Assembly (NCBI GenBank): GCA_947455365.1
Contig: CANGNU010000034.1
Coordinates: 1-8,773 of the forward strand
Length of the DNA stretch: 8,773 nt
Reading direction: 5' to 3'
DNA from: Rickettsiales bacterium
GTDB taxonomy: Bacteria > Pseudomonadota > Alphaproteobacteria > Rickettsiales > UBA1997
Both the position numbers and the translations under genes were made by a program. Positions 1 through 7,007 of the stretch are shown piece by piece. Each line of letters starts with the position of its first letter. Positions within the stretch are counted from its first letter, which is position 1. Under the pieces are notes generated by a model. The model was not told the origin of the DNA, did no database searches, and saw only the letters and a list, made by a program, of their open reading frames with translations.

Positions 1-28
1 AAAATAAAGCATTTGAAAATTCTTGATG

Positions 29-1954
29 TTATTTGTTTAGCACATTTTGTATTCCAACACTAACATCAAAATTTTTATTAACTACATAGCCAAGGCGAGT
101 ATCCCATCTGGTGTAAGCCTTAATGCCAGTGCCATAGTATTTTGTTTGATTTGTTGTATTGGCAGTAGTAGCAGAACCCGCTTTTGGCAAAGAATCTACA
201 TAGTAAACCATGTTGTCAAACTCATACTGCGACGAAATATTTAACAATGATCTTATCTTAAATTGCTGACGAGGGGAAGTTCTTTCTGACTGCTCTAGTG
301 GATCACCGTTACGCGCGGTGGCTAATTCGTTTGAGGCTCCATTTAAGTGAAGATTAGCTTTCAAAAAATCATAGCTTGCCTCGAGGCGCCAAAAATCAAG
401 GGCCTGCCACTTGCTGCTAATTTCAAAACCGTAGGTTTCGCCATAGCCATTATTTGTAGCGGTTGGCACGCTGTTAACGCCATCAAATGTTCGCAGCTTT
501 GAATAATCGTTATAATATGTAGCTATATCAATTGTGCTTTTTAGCGTTGGCTTGATGCGATAGCCAAGTTCGTAAGCCACAACATTTTCTGACCTATAAG
601 TGTTACTGCCTTTATTGACCACAGAAGTTGGACTGCTGCGAATTTCAACATTATCCTCTGCCCTGGTTGGTGTTCTAATGGCGCGAGAAACCGCGGCCCA
701 CAAAGTTTGATTGCGAGATGGATAGTAAGTCAATCGCGCATTTGGCTGATACTCAAAACCAGTTAAATCATTGACTTCAAATTTTGAGCCAAGAGTTAAA
801 TATAATTCATTTGCAATTAAGCCAATTTTGTCTTGAATGAACGCGCTATATATTTCAATATTTCTTGAATTTGGATAATATTGAATTGGATAATAAGGAG
901 CAGTGCTCAGGCTTACCTGTGACTCTTTAATGCTATCTTGAATATTTCTATAGCCCAAGCCCCAAGTTAGCTGATTTTCTGTTGTAAAATTGTAAAAATG
1001 CTGAAAATCAAAATCGACGGTTTTTTCATTAATTGCCAAAACTGGAATGTCTAAGCTGTTATAATCAAAATAAGATTGAACAATTAGGCTTGATTTTTTT
1101 GAAATTGTTTTATTCCAATTTACCACCAAATTTCCACCATTAGATTTTTTATCATTTTTTTGCGGATTATTTAAAGTAGAAAAATAATTTTGTGATGTAC
1201 CATCAAAAAAATCGCCGTGAATACTGACCGAACTATCTTTTAAAGACATTATGTCATATTTAAAACCTGCGCGATCGGTGCTAATTCCATCATCATTGTC
1301 TTGACCATTTGCAGCCCTTTTAAAAGCGCCTCTAACCGCTCTTTTGGCGTAAAGTCGATAACTATCAGAATCAGAAGTTTTTCCACCAAACCTAGCCTCA
1401 GAAATAGAGCGGTCATTGTTGCCATTAGTTTGTGAAAGATAAGTGCCTTGCGTCTCTGAAGCACTTTTTGTAATGATGTTAATAATACCATTCATGGCAT
1501 TGGCGCCCCAAATGCTGCCTCCAGGGCCTTTAATTACTTCAATTTTGTCGATATCTTCTATGACATAATCTTGGTTGTCCCAGAATGCACCAGAAAATAT
1601 TGAGGTATATATTGTTCTGCCATCAATTAAAATTAACAACTTATTAGAATATTGGCGATTAAAACCACGCGAGCTAATTGCCCATTTATTGCCATCTATT
1701 CTGGCAACTTGCAAGCCCGGAACAAGGCGCAAAGCCTCAGGAATTGAGGTTGCGCCAGAACGCCTAATATCTTCAGAAGATAAAGTATAAATTGCCGATG
1801 GGGCATCAAAGGCATTTTCTTTCTTTTTTGATAATGAGAAGAAATCAGAATTAAGAAATCCTGAATTATTGCTACTATCTTTAGCAAAAACTTCATTAGA
1901 AATCATGGATGCAAAAGAAAACAGAGTCGTAAATAGCAATATTTCTCTTCTCAT
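29..1954 (-). CDS. TonB-dependent outer-membrane receptor, stopped early near its C-terminus
   Basis: Predicted 641-residue outer-membrane receptor for energised uptake of a large ligand such as an iron-siderophore, cobalamin or glycan; the substrate cannot be read from sequence. Residues 1-24 form a Sec signal peptide ending in NEVFA. The plug domain spans about 51-163 and shows the family signatures EDIRRSGATSIPEALRLVPG, ISSRGFN, LLILIDGRTIYT and IEVIKGPGGSIWGANAMNGI. The rest is beta-barrel, with aromatic-rich strands and a penultimate strand ending VGIQNVLNK. No clear TonB box is visible between the signal peptide and plug. The start is the ATG at 1952-1954, chosen because it begins the signal peptide; no good Shine-Dalgarno precedes it. 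The TAA at 29-31 falls where the family normally continues (N-L/V-L-x-x-x-H-x-E-F), and the frame after it reads HQEFSNALF to the window edge. The gene is therefore probably nonsense-interrupted or contains a sequence error. The family call is secure; functionality is uncertain. Confidence 0.93.
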   Translation of the reverse strand: MRREILLFTTLFSFASMISNEVFAKDSSNNSGFLNSDFFSLSKKKENAFDAPSAIYTLSSEDIRRSGATSIPEALRLVPGLQVARIDGNKWAISSRGFNRQYSNKLLILIDGRTIYTSIFSGAFWDNQDYVIEDIDKIEVIKGPGGSIWGANAMNGIINIITKSASETQGTYLSQTNGNNDRSISEARFGGKTSDSDSYRLYAKRAVRGAFKRAANGQDNDDGISTDRAGFKYDIMSLKDSSVSIHGDFFDGTSQNYFSTLNNPQKNDKKSNGGNLVVNWNKTISKKSSLIVQSYFDYNSLDIPVLAINEKTVDFDFQHFYNFTTENQLTWGLGYRNIQDSIKESQVSLSTAPYYPIQYYPNSRNIEIYSAFIQDKIGLIANELYLTLGSKFEVNDLTGFEYQPNARLTYYPSRNQTLWAAVSRAIRTPTRAEDNVEIRSSPTSVVNKGSNTYRSENVVAYELGYRIKPTLKSTIDIATYYNDYSKLRTFDGVNSVPTATNNGYGETYGFEISSKWQALDFWRLEASYDFLKANLHLNGASNELATARNGDPLEQSERTSPRQQFKIRSLLNISSQYEFDNMVYYVDSLPKAGSATTANTTNQTKYYGTGIKAYTRWDTRLGYVVNKNFDVSVGIQNVLNK

Positions 1955-2064
1955 TATATAAAATTTATTAAGTTTAACAATTTAGACAGAGCCATTAAAT
2001 AATTTATTTTTACAAATGAAGTAAAAATTCAGAACCAAGTATTTATCTATAAAGTAAAATTTTA
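1955..2064 (-). promoter_or_regulatory. Gap between the acyltransferase and receptor genes
   Basis: A 110-base, strongly AT-rich spacer separates two codirectional minus-strand genes and probably contains the receptor promoter. I see no convincing -35/-10 pair, no Fur-like inverted repeat and no GC-rich terminator hairpin. Read-through from the acyltransferase gene into the receptor gene is therefore possible. Confidence 0.25.
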
Positions 2065-2835
2065 TCATGCAAGAGTTTTTACTTTTGATCTTATTGGCAC
2101 TACAACTGGAAACATTTTTAAATTGTTATAAGACTCTCTTTTAATCCAAGGAAAATCTATAACTATATTCAGTTGGTAGCCAAGAGATTTAAAGACCATT
2201 CGGTCATCACGACAGATTGCAGCAACCGCAACTCCTACCATAAAACCACATCCTAATTTTACCGATTCTTGCGTTACTACATCGAATAATTTTTCTGTGA
2301 TTGCTCGATTGCGATATTTTTTTTCTACTACAAGGGCTGCAATTTCAGCCCAACTATCATCTTCGTAGTAACCAAGTTTTTTTAAAATATTTTTATAAAT
2401 AAATTCTGTACCCGGCTCTTCATTGGCTGAATTTTCTACCCAAAAAGAAGTTAACAGCCTCACGCCTCCAATTACCTTTCCGTCAATTGTGGCGACGGCT
2501 ATCTTACCTTTTCTGTCAAAATCATTTTCCGCTCCATTGTAGTTAGACCAGCCATTTTCATTTTTATATGAATCATGCCTTAATTCATAATATTGATTCA
2601 GCAATTCACGGTCATTGGTAATAAAACATTTTACCGAGGCATCTTGTGCCGTTGCTATTACTTGCTTAACTGGCATATTAATAATTTTCTCCTCCGCAGC
2701 AGATTCTTTTCTACCAAGTCTTGATGCTAATAATTCTGCACATCTTTTTTCTCTTTCGGTAAAACTTGCTACAATATTTTTAAGAAATCCCATCTTTGGG
2801 TTTTTTTCTTTTACAGCAAAATTTGGTGTTGTCAT
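2065..2835 (-). CDS. GNAT-fold acyltransferase, LuxI / N-acyl-amino-acid synthase-like
   Basis: Predicted 256-residue soluble cytoplasmic acyltransferase. Residues 71-130 follow the layout of acyl-homoserine-lactone synthases and related acyl-ACP-using GNAT enzymes: LR at 85-86, an aromatic at 90, W96, the acidic cluster E103/D105/D107 in GAENDFD, then IGGVRLLTS with R126. Next comes WAEIAALVV with E164, aligning with the WE-x-S-R strand of LuxI, but the following Arg is replaced by Ala. Residues 172-230 form the acyl-donor-binding half of the fold (KKYRNR, GVAVAAICRDDR, FKSLGY) and end in IDFPW. An N-terminal extension of about 70 charged, helical residues is not part of the core. The start at 2835 has an AAGGAAG element about 15 bases upstream, too far to be ideal; Met15 is an alternative start. 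The gene is divergent from the sensor kinase and codirectional with the receptor. The fold is fairly certain. The product could be an acyl-homoserine lactone, acyl-amino acid or another acylated compound, or the enzyme could be an ordinary acetyltransferase. Confidence 0.75.
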   Translation of the reverse strand: MTTPNFAVKEKNPKMGFLKNIVASFTEREKRCAELLASRLGRKESAAEEKIINMPVKQVIATAQDASVKCFITNDRELLNQYYELRHDSYKNENGWSNYNGAENDFDRKGKIAVATIDGKVIGGVRLLTSFWVENSANEEPGTEFIYKNILKKLGYYEDDSWAEIAALVVEKKYRNRAITEKLFDVVTQESVKLGCGFMVGVAVAAICRDDRMVFKSLGYQLNIVIDFPWIKRESYNNLKMFPVVVPIRSKVKTLA

Positions 2836-3101
2836 ATTAAATAAATAAATTGCTTCCTTTTAAATTTGATTTTGAATCGAAAAAAAAATTAATTGGAAAT
2901 TAAAAGTTTAAACTAATAAGTTTTGTCAGAACTTTTTTAAAAAAATTTACAAAAAAATTAAGCGACTTAAAAGCAACGAAACTTAATATTTTGTAAGGGC
3001 CATATGAGACTCCAAACCCAGCCACAACGCAACTCTAATGGAAAAATATCCGTGAAAATAACCAAATTTTCGTTGCAAAACGATACAGGAAATTATCAAG
3101 A
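2836..3101. promoter_or_regulatory. Divergent control region between acyltransferase and sensor kinase
   Basis: A 266-base AT-rich region with no credible ORF must hold the promoters for both divergent genes. It contains A and T tracts (2881-2888, 2939-2957), a TTAA-N7-TTAA site (2889-2903), the palindrome GTTTAAAC (2906-2913) and an inverted repeat TTAAG-CGA-CTTAA (2958-2970). A weak plus-strand candidate is TTGTCA at 2923-2928, but it has no good -10 partner. A TAATAT at 2984-2989 could be a -10 without a clear -35. The kinase start at 3102 has an AGGA at 3087-3090, 11 bases upstream, which supports that start. Confidence 0.45.
2889..2903. promoter_or_regulatory. TTAA-N7-TTAA site, matches the CtrA consensus
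   Basis: The sequence reads TTAA, seven bases (TTGGAAA), then TTAA. This is an exact match to the full CtrA-binding pattern known from alphaproteobacteria. It lies 54 bases upstream of the acyltransferase start and about 200 bases upstream of the kinase start. In DNA this AT-rich a chance match is quite possible, so the call is weak. Confidence 0.25.
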
Positions 3102-6100
3102 ATGAGATTCAGTAAAATTGCCGCAACCCTTGATAGATATAGCTTCAGAGCGATAAAAACCGCTCGCACCAAGAGTTTTGGGCTTATTGCGGGTTTTTTA
3201 CTGCTTTCGCCCCTTAAGGCCATTGCTTTTTGCTGCAAAATTATTTTGGCATCAGTCTATTATATTCTGCTGCGCCCAATTTATCGTCGCATAAAATTAC
3301 TAAAAACCCTCTTCACTCTTTATGCGGCAATTCCAGCTTATCATGCACTGATAAATTATCTTACCAATAAAAAAATTAACGATACTTATAAAGAAAAAAT
3401 TTTACAGCGCCATCAGCAAGATCATGATTATCACAAAAAATTTTCGCAAATTTTGCAGCGCTATTCTCGCGCTTTGAAGTTTAAAAAAAGGCAAAAGAAG
3501 AAAAAGGTGGGGCTTGATGAATCTTTCAGCGCCTTGGTTTATGTTGTGTTAATTTTGGCGCTAATGTGGACATTGATGAACTCTTATGTGGTTTACCGCA
3601 ACTTTTTTTCTAACGCAAAAAATCGCATTGAAACACAAAGTGGCATTGTTGAATTGGTTTCAACCAACATGATGAACGCGGTTGATAATTATCTAAATTA
3701 TGTTGGTGATCGAATTTTAGTTTTTAATGCGAAGCATGATATTATTGCGATGAAAAATATTTTGAAGCGCACACCAAATCGCGATATTTTTCAAAAAAAC
3801 ATTTCATCTTGGTTGGCAATTGATTTTGTTAATGTTGCCGGCAAGGTTACTGTATCAACGGCTAAGGGCATTTTAGAAAAGCCGCGCGACCCTGAACCAT
3901 ATTTTCCAATAGCGCCTGCAGTTGCTGACCCTTGGCGCTTTAAAGTGGGGGAAATGCAACATTTTGAAAATGACATTTCTTCTTACAATTATTTACCCGC
4001 GACAATGTCAATTGACACTGACGATTTCATTCCAATTGGAACTTTACTGACCAGCATTCCTACCGATCGAATTCAACACAGCATTAACAACAGCTTGAGC
4101 GACAAAGATTTATGCTATGTGGTAATTGATAAAAATTACGATCTTATCGCGCAGTCAGATGATTTGGGCGAATATGATAAAAAGTGGTTTCAAGAAAATC
4201 ACACTATCAATGTTGCGGTGGTTGATTTGGAAGAAAAACGCGGCGGATATTTACAAAAAACTGTAAAAATTAAAGACTGTAATCTTACTTATTATAGGCA
4301 GTCGAGCTATAAAATTACTACATTCGCAGGCTTTGACAAAAAAAGTTTATTGCAAAGTTTTAGCTTTCAAGTTTTAACGACAGTGGTGCAATCTTTTGGA
4401 ATTACCATTTTCTTTTTGGTGGCATTTTATTTATTTCGTCGCGCAAAAATTGGGCCATTTTTGAAAGAATTGCTGCGAGCAAAAAATCTTGCTGAAGATG
4501 CCAATGCGGTGAAAAGTCAATTTTTGTCAAACATGAGTCACGAGCTGCGCACGCCGATGAATGGCATTTTGGGAATGAGTCAGGCGCTGCGAGAATCGGG
4601 TCAGTTGCAACGCGATGAATTTGACCAAGCAAGTGTAATTTATCGCTCTGCTGATGCGTTATTATTAATTTTGAACGACATTCTTAGCTTCTCAAAAATT
4701 GAAGCGCGCAAAGTGAATTTGGAGCATATCGATTTCAATCTTGAAACGCTAATTGATGATGTGGCCGATTTAATGTCGCAAGCCGCTAACAGCAAGGGTT
4801 TAGAGGTTATTACTTATATTGAAAAAGATGTGCCAATTTATTTGAATGGAGATCCGGGGCGCATTCGTCAAATTATTACCAACTTAATCAACAACGCCAT
4901 TAAATTCACTTTTCACGGACAGGTTTTTGTTCATGTAAAATTAAATAAAGTTGAAGGTGAAAATCATTTTATCAATTTCAATATTATCGATAGTGGAATT
5001 GGCATTGAGAAAGAAAAAATTGCTAAAATGTTTACGCGCTTCACTCAAGCTGACATGTCAACAACTCGTAAGTATGGTGGCACCGGTCTTGGTCTTTCAA
5101 TTTGCAAAGAGCTGGTTGAATTAATGCATGGTCGCATTGGCATTGAAAGTGATTTTGGCAAGGGCTCAAATTTCTGGTTTACCATTTCCTTCTTAACGCC
5201 AAGCCGCGAGGCGCAAGAGGTTGAGGTGTCTATGCAAAATAAATTAAACTTACTAACTGGCAAAGAAATTGCTTTTGTTGAAAGCAACGAAGTGGCGCGA
5301 CAAACTTTTGCCAATCGCATTACGCAACTTGGCATGACTTGTGTTAGCACCGCAACGCCTTCTGTAGCAACTGCCGCCGATAAAATGATTGCAAATATTT
5401 TGCTCGAGATAAATAAATTTATTAGCCCTGCAGCAATTTTTATTGATCACAATGAGGTGGTTGGAATCAATGGGGTATTGATTGCAGAATATATTAGAAC
5501 AAAAGAAAATCTAAAAAATATTCCACTTGTTTTAACTATTTCAATCAAAGATAAATTAAATATTCCAGCCGAAAAATTAAAATTATTTCATCAGATAATT
5601 TTAAAACCGATGAAAAATTCACGCTTGCTAAATGCGCTATTTAGCGTTCTAAATATTGAACATGATGATGAATCTGCTAACGAAAAAAATTCATTTGAGA
5701 ATAAAGTTACTTCAACAAAAAATAGCAAAATTAAAGTTTTATTATGTGAAGATAATGAAGTTAACATGAAGGTTGCAACCATGATTCTCAAGCGTTTGAA
5801 CCTTCAAATTGACTTTGCTGAAAATGGCCAAGAAGCGATAAATAAATTTATCCACATTAAATATGACATAATTTTAATGGATTGCATGATGCCAATTGTT
5901 GATGGCTATCAAGCGACAATGGAAATTCGCAAAATTGAAAAAGAAAATCATTTAGAGCCAACAACAATTATTGCATTGACCGCTAATGCAACTTCTGAAG
6001 ATAAAGAGCGCTGCTTAAAAACTGGCATGAATGATTTTATCAGCAAGCCAATTAAGCGTGAGGTGATTGAGGAAAAAATTAATGCTTGGGTGAAGGCTGG

Positions 6101-6125
6101 AGAAGATAAGAAGGGTGTAGTATAG
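3102..6125 (+). CDS. Membrane-bound hybrid sensor histidine kinase with two receiver domains
   Basis: A 1007-residue hybrid kinase. Hydrophobic stretches at about 25-58 and 66-87 precede a very basic, charged linker (88-140). A membrane helix follows at about 142-166, then an extracytoplasmic sensor region of about 260 residues (167-426, possibly Cache-like but not firmly recognised), and a second helix at about 427-446. The catalytic core is complete: H-box [15 protein letters not shown] with phospho-acceptor H480, N-box ending INNAIKF (N598), G1 DSGIG (D630) and G2 GGTGLGLS (659-666). A first receiver-like domain (about 720-852) is degenerate: the acidic pair is E727-S728, although D782 and K835 remain. 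The second receiver (about 877-998) is intact: E883/D884, phospho-Asp D927 in LMDCMMP, T960 and K982. There is no HPt domain, so phosphotransfer to a separate HPt or regulator protein encoded elsewhere is inferred. The start has AGGA 11 bases upstream. The signal sensed is unknown; the layout is BarA-like without the HPt domain. Confidence 0.95.
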   Translation: MRFSKIAATLDRYSFRAIKTARTKSFGLIAGFLLLSPLKAIAFCCKIILASVYYILLRPIYRRIKLLKTLFTLYAAIPAYHALINYLTNKKINDTYKEKILQRHQQDHDYHKKFSQILQRYSRALKFKKRQKKKKVGLDESFSALVYVVLILALMWTLMNSYVVYRNFFSNAKNRIETQSGIVELVSTNMMNAVDNYLNYVGDRILVFNAKHDIIAMKNILKRTPNRDIFQKNISSWLAIDFVNVAGKVTVSTAKGILEKPRDPEPYFPIAPAVADPWRFKVGEMQHFENDISSYNYLPATMSIDTDDFIPIGTLLTSIPTDRIQHSINNSLSDKDLCYVVIDKNYDLIAQSDDLGEYDKKWFQENHTINVAVVDLEEKRGGYLQKTVKIKDCNLTYYRQSSYKITTFAGFDKKSLLQSFSFQVLTTVVQSFGITIFFLVAFYLFRRAKIGPFLKELLRAKNLAEDANAVKSQFLSNMSHELRTPMNGILGMSQALRESGQLQRDEFDQASVIYRSADALLLILNDILSFSKIEARKVNLEHIDFNLETLIDDVADLMSQAANSKGLEVITYIEKDVPIYLNGDPGRIRQIITNLINNAIKFTFHGQVFVHVKLNKVEGENHFINFNIIDSGIGIEKEKIAKMFTRFTQADMSTTRKYGGTGLGLSICKELVELMHGRIGIESDFGKGSNFWFTISFLTPSREAQEVEVSMQNKLNLLTGKEIAFVESNEVARQTFANRITQLGMTCVSTATPSVATAADKMIANILLEINKFISPAAIFIDHNEVVGINGVLIAEYIRTKENLKNIPLVLTISIKDKLNIPAEKLKLFHQIILKPMKNSRLLNALFSVLNIEHDDESANEKNSFENKVTSTKNSKIKVLLCEDNEVNMKVATMILKRLNLQIDFAENGQEAINKFIHIKYDIILMDCMMPIVDGYQATMEIRKIEKENHLEPTTIIALTANATSEDKERCLKTGMNDFISKPIKREVIEEKINAWVKAGEDKKGVV

Positions 6126-6143
6126 TTGCTGTGGAAGGGGGAA

Positions 6144-6188
6144 GTCATTCCCGCGAAAGATGTCATTTTCGCGAAAGCGGGAATCTAG
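6144..6188. repeat. Compound palindromic repeat, copy A
   Basis: This short GC-rich palindrome lies between the convergent ends of the kinase and HAD genes. It consists of a 16-base head (GTCATTCCCGCGAAAG, 6144-6159), two bases, then a 27-base unit (6162-6188) matching copy B at 24 of 27 positions. Its outer arms ATTCCCGC (6147-6154) and GCGGGAAT (6177-6184) pair perfectly, and an inner palindrome TTTCGCGAAA sits at 6167-6176. GGGAA at 6139-6143 could alternatively pair with TTCCC at 6148-6152. It may act as an mRNA 3' stabiliser or transcription barrier for both genes. No T-tract follows, so it is not a standard terminator. Confidence 0.8.
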
Positions 6189-6192
6189 AAGC

Positions 6193-6909
6193 TTACGAAA
6201 ACCTCTCAATCACCTCAATCAATTCTGCATGATCAAAATAAAGTGGAATTGCGCCTTCATTATTTTTGCCATTACTTGCCATCTCTGGCGCAATAGTTTT
6301 TGACAGCGCATTATCATAGCCAAAAATTATCGGCTGACAGTTGGCATTATAGGCGCAATCTACATCGGCAATAGTGTCGCCAATAAACCAAATATGGTCC
6401 TTTTCTGGGTTAAGTTTAGAGCCATTCAGCGCAAGATCAAGTGGAGCGCGGCTTGGCTTATCATGTGAAGAATCGGTCGAACCAATTATTGAGAAAAATT
6501 TATCCGCAATTTTTAAGTTCTTCGCTTCTTTGCGTAAGGTTGCGCCAATTTTATTGCTAACAATTATTTGCAGAATATTTTTTTCTTGCAACTTATTGAG
6601 CAATGCCAAAGCAGATGGCAGTAAGGTTAATTCTTCCATATGAATTGCGCGATATGAACTTTTATAAACCTCACCTGCCGCTTGCCAATTGTCGCCAAAT
6701 AGCTCTGGGAAAGACTCGCGCATTGATTTATGAATGTTATCTTTTACTTTTTGCAAGCTCCATTCTTCACGATTAGCAAAACGCATAGTGTTGTTGATAG
6801 CGCGGTGGATAAGGGGCCAAGTGTCAACAAGAGTATTGTCCCAGTCGAAGATTACAGCTTTTGGTTGGCGCAAATTTTTTATCGCAGCGCGATTTTTTTC
6901 GAGATTCAT
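6193..6909 (-). CDS. HAD-superfamily hydrolase, phosphoglycolate phosphatase-like
   Basis: Predicted cytoplasmic HAD-family phosphatase. Numbering from the ATG at 6907-6909 gives 238 residues. Motif I is VIFDWDNTLVDTW, with nucleophile D22 and acid/base D24. Motif II is IIVSNK with S118. Motif III is the Lys of SHDKPSRAPLD (K151). Motif IV is FIGDTIADVDCA with D178 and D182. A helical cap domain lies between motifs I and II, as in the Gph/beta-phosphoglucomutase subfamily. The substrate cannot be assigned: phosphoglycolate, another sugar phosphate or a nucleotide are all possible. An in-frame GTG at 6937-6939 would add ten residues and lies just 3 bases outside palindromic repeat copy B, whose GGGAA could act as a weak ribosome-binding site. 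I prefer the ATG, because the extra ten residues look non-conserved, but this is undecided. The gene is codirectional with lysS upstream and convergent with the kinase gene. Confidence 0.88.
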   Translation of the reverse strand: MNLEKNRAAIKNLRQPKAVIFDWDNTLVDTWPLIHRAINNTMRFANREEWSLQKVKDNIHKSMRESFPELFGDNWQAAGEVYKSSYRAIHMEELTLLPSALALLNKLQEKNILQIIVSNKIGATLRKEAKNLKIADKFFSIIGSTDSSHDKPSRAPLDLALNGSKLNPEKDHIWFIGDTIADVDCAYNANCQPIIFGYDNALSKTIAPEMASNGKNNEGAIPLYFDHAELIEVIERFS

Positions 6910-6942
6910 TTTGTAACAAAATTTATTTTTTATACTCACTTA

Positions 6943-6970
6943 TGTCATTCCCGCAAAAGCGGGAATCTAG
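6943..6970. repeat. Palindromic repeat, copy B
   Basis: A simple copy of the repeat. ATTCCCGC (6947-6954), an AAAA loop, and GCGGGAAT (6959-6966) form a perfect 8-bp hairpin flanked by GTC on the left and CTAG on the right. It sits between lysS and the HAD gene in the same orientation as copy A. On the plus strand it is followed by T5ATTT, so it could stop antisense transcription. On the minus strand, the direction of both neighbouring genes, no T-tract follows. Confidence 0.85.
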
Positions 6971-7007
6971 TTTTTATTTATTTCAGTTATTAGGAAAATT
7001 CGAATAA

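Noticed and set aside
29..31. TAA at the receptor end as a reassigned (sense) codon.
   Set aside because: The HAD gene ends in TAA with no coding continuation, the acyltransferase ends in TGA and lysS ends in TAG, so a standard code fits. A mutation or error is simpler.
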